Positions 26,045-36,664 are shown, counted from the stretch's first letter. The stretch is DNA of 46,443 bases from Labrenzia sp. DG1229 (GCF_000521215.1 NZ_KI928940.1:194894-241336); one strand, 5' to 3'. The notes: generated from the letters alone by a model not told the origin. Made by a program: numbers and translations.

Positions 26045-27655
26045 ATGCTTCATTTCGCTCGCTGGAAAATCGTGCTGATCGTGTTTGTGGTTGCCGCAGG
26101 TATTCTCACGACGCTGCCGAATTTCTTTACCGCCAAACAGCTCGAGAGCTGGCCGGACTTCCTGCCGAAGAACCAGATGGTTCTTGGGCTCGACCTGCAG
26201 GGTGGCGCTTATCTGCTCTATGAAGTGGATCAGAAAAAATACATCGAAGATCGTTTTAAGGCGCTTGAAGGCGAAATTCGGGACGCTCTGCGGGATAACC
26301 CGAGAATTGGCTATACAGGCTTGGACGCTCGACCCGATTCTGCGCAGGTCAGAATTCGCGATCTGACCCGCCTTGATGAAGCAAGAGAGCGTCTGTCGCC
26401 ACTGGTCAATCCACTTGTTTCCAGCTTGTTCGGAGGTCAACCGGTCGACGAGTTCGATTTGAGTGTTGATGACAATGGACTGGTCCGGTTTACCTATTCA
26501 GAAGCGGGCCTGGACAACAGGCTTCAGTCGATCGTCCAGCAATCCATCGAAGTCATCCGCAAACGTGTTGATGAGCTCGGCACGACCGAGCCGAATATTC
26601 AACGGCAGGGGACGGACCGGATCCTTGTGGAAGCGCCAGGCGAGGGGGATCCTGAACGCCTCAAGGATCTTATCGGTGAAACCGCGAAACTGACATTCCA
26701 TCTGGTCGACAGAAACATGACAGGTGAACAGGCGCTTCAGAGCCGCCCGCCGGTGGGCACCTCGGTGTTCATGTCAGTTGACGATCCTCCCATTCCCTAT
26801 CTCCTGCAAACCAAACCCTTGTTGGGTGGGGAAGACCTTGTCGACGCGCAGGTTGCCTTCGGCCAGAATACCAACGAACCGGTTGTAACCTTCCGCTTCA
26901 ACCAGTCGGGGGCTCGGGAATTTGCACGGGTCACGACAGAAAACGTCAATTTCCCGTTTGCAATTCTCCTGGATGATGAAGTCATCTCGGCGCCCGTGAT
27001 CAGAGAGCCGATCCTGGGTGGATCCGGTCAGATTTCCGGTAACTTTACTGTCGAAGGTGCGAATGATCTCGCAATACTGCTGCGTGCCGGCGCGCTGCCT
27101 GCACAATTGACGGTGATTGAGGAACGGTCGATCGGACCTGGCCTCGGAGCCGACTCGATCGAAGCTGGTAAACTTGCATCGATCATTGCCGGTGCAGCTG
27201 TGATCGTATTCATGATCCTTGCCTATGGCCGTTTCGGCGTCATTGCCGACCTGGCGCTTGCCACCAACATTTTCCTGATTTTCGGTGCGTTGACGGTCCT
27301 TCAGGCGACACTCACCCTTCCGGGCATCGCCGGTATCGTCCTGACGATCGGCATGGCGGTGGATGCAAACGTGCTGATATTCGAGCGAATACGCGAGGAA
27401 TCGAGGGCTGGTCGCTCGGTGATCTCGGCGATTGATGCCGGTTACAGCCGTGCGCTCGGTACAATTCTTGATGCCAATATCACCACGCTCATAGCGGCCG
27501 TGATCCTGTTCCAGCTTGGATCCGGACCGGTTCGCGGGTTTGCCGTCACGCTTGCGATCGGCATTTTCACGACAGTTTTCTCGGCATTCACGTTCAGCCG
27601 GTTGCTGGTGGCACTCTGGATACGACGCCGTCGTCCATCCGCGTTGCCGATCTGA
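26045..27655 (+). CDS. secD: Protein translocase subunit SecD
   Basis: Proton-driven Sec accessory subunit that pulls preproteins across the inner membrane. The N-terminal membrane helix is followed by GLDLQGGAYLLYEVD, a large periplasmic domain, and five C-terminal helices with GMAVDANVLIFERIREE and ALGTILDANITTLIAA, the motifs linked to proton coupling. 536 aa. AAGG precedes the start. It is followed by secF after 17 bases. Confidence 0.97.
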   Translation: MLHFARWKIVLIVFVVAAGILTTLPNFFTAKQLESWPDFLPKNQMVLGLDLQGGAYLLYEVDQKKYIEDRFKALEGEIRDALRDNPRIGYTGLDARPDSAQVRIRDLTRLDEARERLSPLVNPLVSSLFGGQPVDEFDLSVDDNGLVRFTYSEAGLDNRLQSIVQQSIEVIRKRVDELGTTEPNIQRQGTDRILVEAPGEGDPERLKDLIGETAKLTFHLVDRNMTGEQALQSRPPVGTSVFMSVDDPPIPYLLQTKPLLGGEDLVDAQVAFGQNTNEPVVTFRFNQSGAREFARVTTENVNFPFAILLDDEVISAPVIREPILGGSGQISGNFTVEGANDLAILLRAGALPAQLTVIEERSIGPGLGADSIEAGKLASIIAGAAVIVFMILAYGRFGVIADLALATNIFLIFGALTVLQATLTLPGIAGIVLTIGMAVDANVLIFERIREESRAGRSVISAIDAGYSRALGTILDANITTLIAAVILFQLGSGPVRGFAVTLAIGIFTTVFSAFTFSRLLVALWIRRRRPSALPI

Positions 27656-27672
27656 TCCGGGAGAAATAAGAA

Positions 27673-28617
27673 ATGCTATTAAGACTCGTTCCGGACAACA
27701 CCCACATCAAATTCATGTGGTTGCGGAAATTCAGTTTCCCACTGTCCATACTCCTTGTGATCGCTTCGCTTGCCGGCTTTTTCACTGTTGGTATGAATTA
27801 CGGGATCGACTTCAAGGGTGGGACCCTCATCGAGATCAAGACCGATGGGCCCGCTGATATAGGCAACATCCGTTCCGAATTGTCGGCCCTCAATCTCGGT
27901 GATGTTCAGGTTCAGGAATTCGGCGCATCAGACGATATCTTGATCCGTGTGGAGGAACAGCCAGGCGGCGAACTCGCGCAGCAGTCTGTGGTTCAACGTG
28001 TCCGCACCATATTTGCCGATGACAACGTCGATTTCCGCCGCGTTGAAGTCGTCGGGCCCAGGGTGTCGGGTGAATTGGCACAGGCCGGTGCCATTGCTGT
28101 GGGTGCCGCGCTTTTTGCTATCCTGATCTACATCTGGTTCCGCTTTGAGTGGCAGTTCGCTGTTGGTGCGATCCTGACGACGGCAAACGACGTCGTGATT
28201 ACAATAGGCCTGTTCGTTCTGCTTCAGCTCGACTTCTCGCTCTCCAGCATCGCCGCTGTTCTGACGATTATCGGGTATTCACTCAACGATACCGTGGTCG
28301 TCTACGACCGCATCAGGGAAAACTTGCGCAAATACAAGAAACGGCCGCTAGCGGACATTCTGGATCAGTCCATCAACGAGACCCTGTCGCGGACAACGAT
28401 GACATCTGTCACGACACTTCTGGCTCTGATTGCGCTTTATGTTTTCGGCGGTGAGGTCATTCAGTCGTTCACGCTCGCGATGATCTTCGGTATCGTGATT
28501 GGAACCTACTCGTCGATCTTCCTGGCAGCTCCTTTGCTTATCCTGCTCAACCTTCGCCCGGACGCCTTGTCCCGAAATGATGGCGATGATGAAAAGGAAG
28601 CGAAGGCGACCGTTTAG
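27673..28617 (+). CDS. secF: Protein translocase subunit SecF
   Basis: Partner of SecD. Six membrane helices, with the family motifs YGIDFKGGTLIEIKT near the N-terminus and IGYSLNDTVVVYDRIREN plus ETLSRTTMTSVTTLLA in the C-terminal half. 314 aa. GGGAG precedes the start. It leads into two small genes with short spacers, so a yajC/secDF/Mth938/synthase-like operon is likely. Confidence 0.97.
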   Translation: MLLRLVPDNTHIKFMWLRKFSFPLSILLVIASLAGFFTVGMNYGIDFKGGTLIEIKTDGPADIGNIRSELSALNLGDVQVQEFGASDDILIRVEEQPGGELAQQSVVQRVRTIFADDNVDFRRVEVVGPRVSGELAQAGAIAVGAALFAILIYIWFRFEWQFAVGAILTTANDVVITIGLFVLLQLDFSLSSIAAVLTIIGYSLNDTVVVYDRIRENLRKYKKRPLADILDQSINETLSRTTMTSVTTLLALIALYVFGGEVIQSFTLAMIFGIVIGTYSSIFLAAPLLILLNLRPDALSRNDGDDEKEAKATV

Positions 28618-28629
28618 GGGTCTTTCCAG

Positions 28630-29007
28630 ATGGAAATCCGGAAAGCTCATTTCCCCGGCAGGGCGCCAATAGATGCCTACGGTGACGGTGGCTTCAGATT
28701 TGCGAACATGTCCCACCTGGGGTCGCTGTTATGCGTCCCCAGCGGGATCTACGGCTGGAACATAAGTGATCCGGCCGAAATCAGCGATGAAGCTTTCCAG
28801 CGTGTCTTCGAAGAACATGCAGACATCGAGGTGCTGCTCGTGGGAACCGGCAAGGATTTGCGCCCGCTTCCGGCGGACTTGAAATTCCGGTTTCGCGAAG
28901 TCGAAATCCTGGCAGACCCCATGTCAACGGGAGCGGCAGTTCGGACATTCAATGTTCTCCTGTCCGAGGACCGGGCAGTGGCAGCGGCTTTATTGGCGGT
29001 AGACTGA
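28630..29007 (+). CDS. Mth938-like (DUF498) protein, NDUFAF3 family
   Basis: A 125 aa protein of the Mth938/DUF498 fold, shown by DAYGDGGFRFANMSHLGSLL, VLLVGTGKDLRPLPADLKFRF and EVEILADPMSTGAAVRTFNVL. The human member of this family, NDUFAF3, is a complex I assembly factor. The bacterial function is not settled. It starts 12 bases after secF and is followed after 27 bases by a phytoene-synthase-like gene, whose human relative NDUFAF6 is also a complex I assembly factor, so a shared role is plausible. Confidence 0.88.
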   Translation: MEIRKAHFPGRAPIDAYGDGGFRFANMSHLGSLLCVPSGIYGWNISDPAEISDEAFQRVFEEHADIEVLLVGTGKDLRPLPADLKFRFREVEILADPMSTGAAVRTFNVLLSEDRAVAAALLAVD

Positions 29008-29034
29008 TCCGGTTTTCAAACCATATGGGCGCCT

Positions 29035-29886
29035 ATGACCACCGATGATGACTATGCCGCCGATATTGTTCGCCAGTACGACAGGGACCGATATCTCGCC
29101 GCGTTGCTGGCACCGGAAGCGCAAAGACCGGCTTTGATGGCGCTTTTTGCATTCAATGCGGAAATTGCGCGCATTCGCGAAGTCGTGTCGGAGCCATTGC
29201 CCGGTGAAGTGCGCCTGCAATGGTGGCATGATCTGCTGGAGGGAACGGAACACGGAGCTGTTGCATCCAATCCGGTCGCCAACGCACTCATGCAGACGAT
29301 TGCGACGTATCAATTGCCGCGCCCGGGGCTTTTGGCGATGACAGAGGCAAGGATTTTTGATCTCTATGATGATCCGATGCCGAGCCTGCATGACTTGGAA
29401 GGGTATCTCGGTGAAACGGTTTCCGGTTTGTTCCAGCTTGTCTGTCTTGTTCTCAACAATGGCAGGGACCCGGGAACTGCCACCGCGGCCGGACATGCCG
29501 GTGTCGCCTATGGTCTCACGGGTCTGATGCGTGCCTTGCCGTGGCACGCGTCGCGTCGACAGATGTTTTTACCCAACGATATTGTTTCCAGGCATGGTCT
29601 TGATCCGGAAAGTGTTTTTCAGGGAAAAATGTCACCGCAATTGAGATCCGTTCTCAGGGAACTGGGTGAACACGTTCGGCATCACCTGAAACGTGTCAGA
29701 CAGGTTGCGGACACCATACCCGATGAGTGCAGCAACGCCTTCCTGCCACTGGTGCTGGTGGAACCATTCCTGAAAAAACTTGAAGCTCCGGATTTCGACC
29801 CCTTGCGGGAAATAGCCGAGATATCTCAGCTCAGGCGACAGTGGATATTGTGGCGTGCCGCCAGAAAGCCCCTCCTACGTCTTTGA
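29035..29886 (+). CDS. Phytoene/squalene synthase-like protein lacking Asp motifs, NDUFAF6-like
   Basis: A 283 aa all-helical protein of the squalene/phytoene synthase superfamily. Both metal-binding Asp motifs of true synthases are gone: where the first (DxxxD) should be, the sequence reads ALFAFNAEIARIREVV, and where the second should be it reads GLTGLMRALPWHASRRQMFLP. The structural framing (ALFAFNAEI, GLTGLMRAL, FLPNDIV) is retained. This pattern fits the non-catalytic NDUFAF6-type branch rather than carotenoid or hopanoid synthesis. No isoprenoid genes are nearby. It follows the NDUFAF3-like gene. Confidence 0.82.
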   Translation: MTTDDDYAADIVRQYDRDRYLAALLAPEAQRPALMALFAFNAEIARIREVVSEPLPGEVRLQWWHDLLEGTEHGAVASNPVANALMQTIATYQLPRPGLLAMTEARIFDLYDDPMPSLHDLEGYLGETVSGLFQLVCLVLNNGRDPGTATAAGHAGVAYGLTGLMRALPWHASRRQMFLPNDIVSRHGLDPESVFQGKMSPQLRSVLRELGEHVRHHLKRVRQVADTIPDECSNAFLPLVLVEPFLKKLEAPDFDPLREIAEISQLRRQWILWRAARKPLLRL

Positions 29887-29919
29887 GGCAGGCAAGTATC
29901 AGGAATATCTGAATTTACG

Positions 29920-31338
29920 TTATTCAGCTGCCAACTTCGTGAGCCCAAGTCCGGACATCCAGTCAGCAAAATCCGCTTTCGCGCGATTGGTCATTGCAAG
30001 TTTCTTGGCTTTTGCCTTTTCCTTGCCTTTGAACCGTTTGCCCTCTTCATCCCGTGTCGGTGCCTCGATAGGGGGGAACAGCCCGAAATTGACGTTCATC
30101 GGCTGGAAGGACTTTGGTTTTCCGGCGCCGTCCTCGCGCAGGATGTGTCCACCGGTGATATGGCCAAGCAGGGCCCCCATGGCAGTCGTCTCCGGTGGAG
30201 CAACAATGGCTTGGTCGCGAATGTCCATGACCGCGAAAAGACCAGCCAGACAGCCGACACTGGCAGATTCCACATACCCCTCGCAGCCGGTGATCTGACC
30301 GGCGAACCGCAGGCGCGGATCCGCTTTCAGGCGCAACGAATTGTCGAGAACTTTCGGCGAGTTCAGGAAAGTGTTGCGATGAAGTCCACCCAACCGCGCA
30401 AACTGGGCGTTTTCGAGCCCGGGAATCATGCGGAAGATGTCCGCTTGCGCGCCATATTTCAATTTGGTCTGAAATCCGACCATATTGTAAAGTGTGCCGA
30501 GCGCGTTGTCCTGGCGGAGTTGAACGACCGCATATGCCTTGACATCCGGACTATGTGCGTTGGTCAGCCCCATCGGTTTCATCGGGCCGTGTCGGAGGGT
30601 CTCCCGGCCCCTGGAGGCCATGACCTCGATCGGAAGACAGCCATCGAAATAGGGCGTATTCGCTTCCCATTCCTTGAAGTCCGCGGATTCTCCCGCCAGC
30701 AAGGCGTCTGTGAAGGCTTCGTATTGATCCTTGTCCATCGGGCAATTGAGATAATCCTTCCCCGTTCCTCCGGGGCCAACCTTGTCGTACCGGGACTGGA
30801 ACCATGCCTTGCTCAGATCGACCGAGTCGAAATGGACAATCGGAGCAATGGCATCGAAGAAGGCGAGGGCATCCTCTCCGGACTTTTCCAGAACGGCCTG
30901 GGAAAGTGCCGGAGAAGTCAGCGGACCCGTTGCAATGACCACCTTTTCCCATTCTTCGGGCGGAAGTCCGGCAATTTCCTCTCGTTCGATTCGAATACGG
31001 GGATGCGTATTCAACGCATCGGTAACCGCATTTGAAAATCCGTCTCGATCAACTGCGAGTGCACTGCCTGCAGGAACCTGATGCGCATCGGCCGAGGTCA
31101 TGATCAGTGATCCGAGCTGGCGCAATTCATGATGAATCAGTCCGACCGCGTTCTGTTCTGAATCGTCTGACCGGAACGAGTTGGAACAGACCAGTTCGGC
31201 AAGACCTTCTGTCTGGTGGGCGTCAGTCCGGCGTACCGGTCGCATCTCATGCAGCACGACCTCCATCCCCGCCTCGGCGATCTGCCAGGCAGCCTCGGAT
31301 CCGGCAAGGCCACCGCCAATAACGTGGATCGCAGTCAT
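29920..31338 (-). CDS. trmFO: tRNA (m5U54) methyltransferase TrmFO
   Basis: FAD- and methylenetetrahydrofolate-dependent enzyme making m5U54 in tRNA, GidA-related. The FAD-binding site is at the N-terminus (IHVIGGGLAGSEAAWQIAEAG), followed by family segments LHEMRPVRRTDAHQTEGLAELVC and VCSNSFRSD, and the catalytic-region cysteines (LNCPMDKDQYE, DGCLPIEVMASRG). 472 aa. Convergent with the synthase-like gene. Confidence 0.95.
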   Translation of the reverse strand: MTAIHVIGGGLAGSEAAWQIAEAGMEVVLHEMRPVRRTDAHQTEGLAELVCSNSFRSDDSEQNAVGLIHHELRQLGSLIMTSADAHQVPAGSALAVDRDGFSNAVTDALNTHPRIRIEREEIAGLPPEEWEKVVIATGPLTSPALSQAVLEKSGEDALAFFDAIAPIVHFDSVDLSKAWFQSRYDKVGPGGTGKDYLNCPMDKDQYEAFTDALLAGESADFKEWEANTPYFDGCLPIEVMASRGRETLRHGPMKPMGLTNAHSPDVKAYAVVQLRQDNALGTLYNMVGFQTKLKYGAQADIFRMIPGLENAQFARLGGLHRNTFLNSPKVLDNSLRLKADPRLRFAGQITGCEGYVESASVGCLAGLFAVMDIRDQAIVAPPETTAMGALLGHITGGHILREDGAGKPKSFQPMNVNFGLFPPIEAPTRDEEGKRFKGKEKAKAKKLAMTNRAKADFADWMSGLGLTKLAAE

Positions 31339-31590
31339 GATAGTTCCTTGGGGCAGGTGCTGGACATCTCAAACAGAAACAAGCTGTGAGACGATCCAGA
31401 CGACAAGTTTGTGCCCTGATTACAGGGATTGGATGTTTGCCGCAAATTTTTTGGCGCGCAGATCCAACATTCGCCTCTTCATGTCTTCTCGGACGAAAAC
31501 AACACTAACTTTGGTAGCAAGACGTACGGTCGACAATTGGCCGCTGGATTGTGGGCGCGGTAAGACGGCAGGACAGTCTCTTGAGTCAAA
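31339..31590. other. Gap between trmFO and the first cuckoo RNA
   Basis: Upstream region of trmFO and downstream of the sRNA terminator. The short frames here show no protein features, and I see no further structure. Confidence 0.4.
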
Positions 31591-31631
31591 AAAAACGCCT
31601 GCCGGGGGAGGAGGATCCGGCAAGCGTTTTT
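31591..31631 (-). ncRNA. Cuckoo/CcsR-type hairpin 1c, also a terminator
   Basis: A 15-base-pair stem (AAAAACGCTTGCCGG pairs with CCGGCAGGCGTTTTT on the minus strand, one G-U wobble) displays CCTCCTCCC in its loop (31606-31614). An eight-base T-run follows on the minus strand, so the last hairpin of the first set should also end transcription. Confidence 0.8.
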
Positions 31632-31636
31632 GGTTG

Positions 31637-31657
31637 CTCTGCGATAGGCTCGCAGAG
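31637..31657 (-). ncRNA. Plain hairpin between two cuckoo hairpins
   Basis: Perfect eight-base-pair stem CTCTGCGA/TCGCAGAG with a five-base loop and no CCTCCTCCC motif. It separates the two motif-bearing hairpins of the first set and may be a processing or folding element. Confidence 0.6.
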
Positions 31658-31661
31658 GCAT

Positions 31662-31701
31662 TGCGGTCCAGGAGCTGGGAGGAGGATGCCCCTGAACCGC
31701 A
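31662..31701 (-). ncRNA. Cuckoo/CcsR-type hairpin 1a
   Basis: An 11-base-pair stem (TGCGGTTCAGG with CCTGGACCGCA on the minus strand, one wobble) holds an 18-base loop that contains CCTCCTCCC (31677-31685). It begins only eight bases past the stop of the DUF1127 gene, so it is probably cut from the same transcript. CcsR RNAs of Rhodobacter sphaeroides have the same motif and the same position after a DUF1127 gene. Confidence 0.8.
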
Positions 31702-31708
31702 AACTTGA

Positions 31709-31858
31709 TTATTTAACCGACTGACGTGCGAAACGGGCGATATCGGAGCGGGCAATGCCCAGGTCGTCCAGTTCGCGGTTGGTCAGGTTGGAAAGTTCGC
31801 CATAGGTCTGACGGAAGCGTTTCCAGTTGTTGAATTTGCGTACAACGTTATCGATCAT
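31709..31858 (-). CDS. DUF1127 micro-protein 1
   Basis: A 49-residue basic protein of the DUF1127 family. It reads MIDNVVRKFNNWKRF, then QTYGELSNLTNRELDDLGIA, then RSDIARFARQSVK. The ELSNLTNRELDDLGIARSDI core is diagnostic. AAAGG lies eight bases before the ATG. DUF1127 proteins are typically small, arginine-rich, stress-induced, and in Rhodobacter and Agrobacterium are linked to RNA turnover or RNA binding. Here the gene is followed directly by sRNA hairpins carrying CCUCCUCCC. Its paralogue lies about 400 bases upstream on the same strand. Confidence 0.92.
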   Translation of the reverse strand: MIDNVVRKFNNWKRFRQTYGELSNLTNRELDDLGIARSDIARFARQSVK

Positions 31859-32135
31859 GGTTTAGGCCTTTCGCTATCTCATGGCCATGGCACCGCGGAT
31901 CGGCGTCTGGCCCGTTCATCTCTTACAATCGCTATATAGGGAAATTGTGCACCGCGAAGAAGTGATTTTTTTGCGACTCTGATATGCAAAAAGTGCAAGA
32001 CAACAGGAAGTTAACGATATGGGTATTGTTTGACGCATAGCCACGGGTCTGGCGCTGTATCGCATATGCGAAGACTATGCCGTGTGTGCTCGTTCTATTC
32101 GGGAATGTCTTTGAAACGTGTGTCTGAACAAACGA
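31859..32135. other. Leader and promoter region of DUF1127 gene 1
   Basis: Separates the second sRNA set from DUF1127 gene 1. It holds the RpoH-like promoter at 31934-31962 and a roughly 70-base untranslated leader. Frames in this stretch show no protein features. Confidence 0.5.
31934..31962 (-). promoter_or_regulatory. Candidate stress-type promoter of DUF1127 gene 1
   Basis: On the minus strand CTTCTT (31957-31962) is spaced 17 bases from CTATAT (31934-31939). The paralogue has the same architecture, CTTCTT-N17-TTATAT. Alphaproteobacterial RpoH promoters have CTTG-type -35 and CTATAT-like -10 boxes, so an RpoH-family sigma factor is possible. Confidence 0.5.
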
Positions 32136-32169
32136 ACGCCCGCCAGTGGGAGGAGGTACTGGCGGGCGT
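32136..32169 (-). ncRNA. Cuckoo/CcsR-type hairpin 2c
   Basis: Perfect 12-base-pair stem ACGCCCGCCAGT/ACTGGCGGGCGT with a ten-base loop containing CCTCCTCCC (32148-32156). The following minus-strand sequence is T-rich (TCGTTTGTTC), so it may also stop transcription, less strongly than hairpin 1c. Confidence 0.78.
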
Positions 32170-32180
32170 CGTTTCGACTG

Positions 32181-32206
32181 GCAGGGCTGGGAGGAGGATG
32201 CCCTGC
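32181..32206 (-). ncRNA. Cuckoo/CcsR-type hairpin 2b
   Basis: Perfect six-base-pair stem GCAGGG/CCCTGC with a 14-base loop containing CCTCCTCCC (32189-32197), flanked by the same GCATCCTCCTCCCAGC block as hairpins 1a and 2a. Confidence 0.75.
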
Positions 32207-32214
32207 GTGTCACA

Positions 32215-32248
32215 CGTCCTTAGGCTGGGAGGAGGATGCCCTTGGACG
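32215..32248 (-). ncRNA. Cuckoo/CcsR-type hairpin 2a
   Basis: Interrupted stem (CGTCC/GGACG outer, AGG/CCT inner) with CCTCCTCCC (32227-32235) in the loop. It starts 15 bases after the stop of DUF1127 gene 2. Confidence 0.75.
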
Positions 32249-32262
32249 CGATCTGGTATTCT

Positions 32263-32415
32263 TTAGCTGCTCAATCCGCGGCGGGCGACAAATCTTATGT
32301 CGCTCCGGGAAATGCCGAGATCCTGCAGTTCACGTGCTGACAGGCGGGACAATTCATCGATCGCACGACGATAGCTTACCCAGCTGCTGTACTTACTGCG
32401 CACATTGTCAAACAT
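32263..32415 (-). CDS. DUF1127 micro-protein 2
   Basis: A 50-residue paralogue of the gene at 31709. It reads MFDNVRSKYSSWVSYRRAI, then DELSRLSARELQDLGISR, then SDIRFVARRGLSS. The ELSRLSARELQDLGISRSDI core defines DUF1127. AAGGA lies eight bases before the ATG. Three CCUCCUCCC hairpins follow its stop. The leader carries two TTGATCAA palindromes that could pair with each other. Confidence 0.92.
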   Translation of the reverse strand: MFDNVRSKYSSWVSYRRAIDELSRLSARELQDLGISRSDIRFVARRGLSS

Positions 32416-32422
32416 CTTGTTA

Positions 32423-32468
32423 TTCCTTGATCAACACGGCTGTGCCGCGCCTTTGTCTCTGTTGATCA
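32423..32468 (-). promoter_or_regulatory. Paired TTGATCAA palindromes in DUF1127 gene 2 leader
   Basis: TTGATCAAC and GTTGATCAA form a nine-base inverted repeat flanking about 28 bases of leader. It could fold as an RNA stem that ends next to the AAGGA ribosome site, or bind a dimeric regulator. Confidence 0.4.
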
Positions 32469-32471
32469 AAC

Positions 32472-32500
32472 ATATAATTCACCAAGTGAATTAAAAGAAG
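32472..32500 (-). promoter_or_regulatory. Candidate stress-type promoter with embedded palindrome
   Basis: On the minus strand CTTCTT (32495-32500) is 17 bases from TTATAT (32472-32477). The spacer is a near-complete palindrome, AATTCAC-N3-GTGAATT (32476-32492), perfect over seven bases each side, which would place a bound repressor directly between the promoter boxes. The first DUF1127 promoter lacks this palindrome. Confidence 0.5.
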
Positions 32501-32648
32501 TGCCATCTTTGCATGTCAGGCATGCAATTGATGCAATGCAGCATTTTCACGGAATACGTTTAGGATTTATTCCGGAAACCGCTTACGTCGCATACTTTTA
32601 TAGATTTAGGTGCGACGCACTGAAATTCAAGAGGCAGAACCCATTGCG

Positions 32649-35579
<2,931 letters not shown>

Positions 35580-36089
35580 TCTTGATTTTCCTGCCAAACA
35601 TGCAGCAAGCCGAACGCCTGCTGCTGGTCTATCTGCATTTAGGGTTGGTGAAGCCGAACCCGTCTGTCACTTTCCCGATATAGCAGCTGAGCGCGCAACA
35701 TCCAGTCAGGTGAGTTGACCATCGGATGGAAACACGCATATTTGCTCTGTTCGATTGCAACTTTTTTATAGAAGTGATAAGAACAAAACAAGTACATTTA
35801 GCAGGAAAAAGACGGTTGTCGACGGCATTGTATCTCGATTTGCAGGTGGCATGGAACGATGATCGAATTGTCCGTTGCGCAAACAACACCAAATTCTGCG
35901 AATTCATGCGCATCAATTCCTTTGCCTTGTGGAAAATGGGTGCACGTGAACGAAAACATGGGCGAAACGGTTGGAGTGCCGCTACGGTTCTGCTTTCTAG
36001 CGCCAAGGCGGGCAGAATGGTTCCGTTAAAACAAGTTCCGGAAACAATCGCGGAACCGGAATAGCTGCGAGAACAAACAGGAGTGCAGG
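35580..36089. other. Divergent uvrA-ssb control region
   Basis: About 510 bases. The open frames within it (about 112 codons plus, 125 minus) have no recognisable features and I treat them as chance. It should carry promoters for uvrA and ssb, and holds a LexA-like box at 35781-35795. Confidence 0.5.
35781..35795. promoter_or_regulatory. Candidate LexA (SOS) box
   Basis: GAAC-N7-GTAC (GAACAAAACAAGTAC), one mismatch from the alphaproteobacterial GAAC-N7-GAAC direct-repeat SOS box. Position between uvrA and ssb, both SOS genes in many bacteria, supports the call. Confidence 0.55.
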
Positions 36090-36608
36090 ATGGCGGGTAG
36101 CGTCAACAAAGTCATTTTGGTCGGCAACTTGGGTGCTGATCCGGAAATTCGCCGGACACAGGATGGCAGGCCTATCGCCAACCTGCGTATTGCCACATCT
36201 GAATCCTGGCGGGACCGAAACAGCGGCGAGCGCCGGGAGAAAACCGAATGGCATCGCGTGGTCATCTTCAATGAGGGACTTTGCAAGGTCGCAGAGCAAT
36301 ACCTGCGCAAGGGTTCCAAGATTTACCTGGAAGGCCAGCTCCAGACGCGCAAGTGGCAGGACCAGTCCGGTCAGGACCGTTATTCAACCGAGGTCGTGCT
36401 GCAGGGGTTCAATTCGAATCTGACGATGCTCGACGGGCGTGGCGAAGGCGGTCAGTCCGGCGGCCTTCCCGATTACGGCAATGAATCCCAAGGCGGCGGC
36501 GGCGGAAGTTTCGGTGGCGGCGGCCAGGGCGGCGGTTCCGGAGGCGGCGGATTTGGCGGATCTGGTGGCGGTGGTGGCGGTCCGATGGACGACGAAATCC
36601 CGTTCTAG
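36090..36608 (+). CDS. ssb: Single-stranded DNA-binding protein
   Basis: Tetrameric SSB of 172 aa. The OB-fold runs from SVNKVILVGNLGADPEIR to about residue 110, with WHRVVIFNEGLCKVAEQYLRKGSKIYLEG typical. A glycine-rich linker follows, ending in the acidic tip MDDEIPF that recruits partner proteins. AACAGGAG precedes the ATG. Divergent from uvrA. Confidence 0.97.
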   Translation: MAGSVNKVILVGNLGADPEIRRTQDGRPIANLRIATSESWRDRNSGERREKTEWHRVVIFNEGLCKVAEQYLRKGSKIYLEGQLQTRKWQDQSGQDRYSTEVVLQGFNSNLTMLDGRGEGGQSGGLPDYGNESQGGGGGSFGGGGQGGGSGGGGFGGSGGGGGGPMDDEIPF

Positions 36609-36620
36609 GGCATGTTGTGG

Positions 36621-36650
36621 CCTGGAGCCTTCCTGTCAGACGGCTCCGGG
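36621..36650 (+). terminator. Hairpin after ssb
   Basis: Nine-base-pair stem CCTGGAGCC/GGCTCCGGG with one wobble and a 12-base loop, but no T-run, so the terminator call is weak. Confidence 0.35.
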
Positions 36651-36664
36651 CAGCACGCTATTTT

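Noticed and set aside
30145..31035. A plus-strand frame of about 296 codons
   Set aside because: It is antisense to an intact trmFO and lacks any recognised motif.
31600..32240. GGAGGAGGATG blocks on the plus strand, which look like strong ribosome sites with starts
   Set aside because: They are the complements of the CCTCCTCCC loops; the frames that follow are short and the conserved stems show the minus strand is the meaningful one.
35629..36064. Frames of about 112 (plus) and 125 (minus) codons between uvrA and ssb
   Set aside because: They overlap each other and the LexA-like box, have no signal, motif or ribosome-binding site, and sit where divergent promoters are expected.
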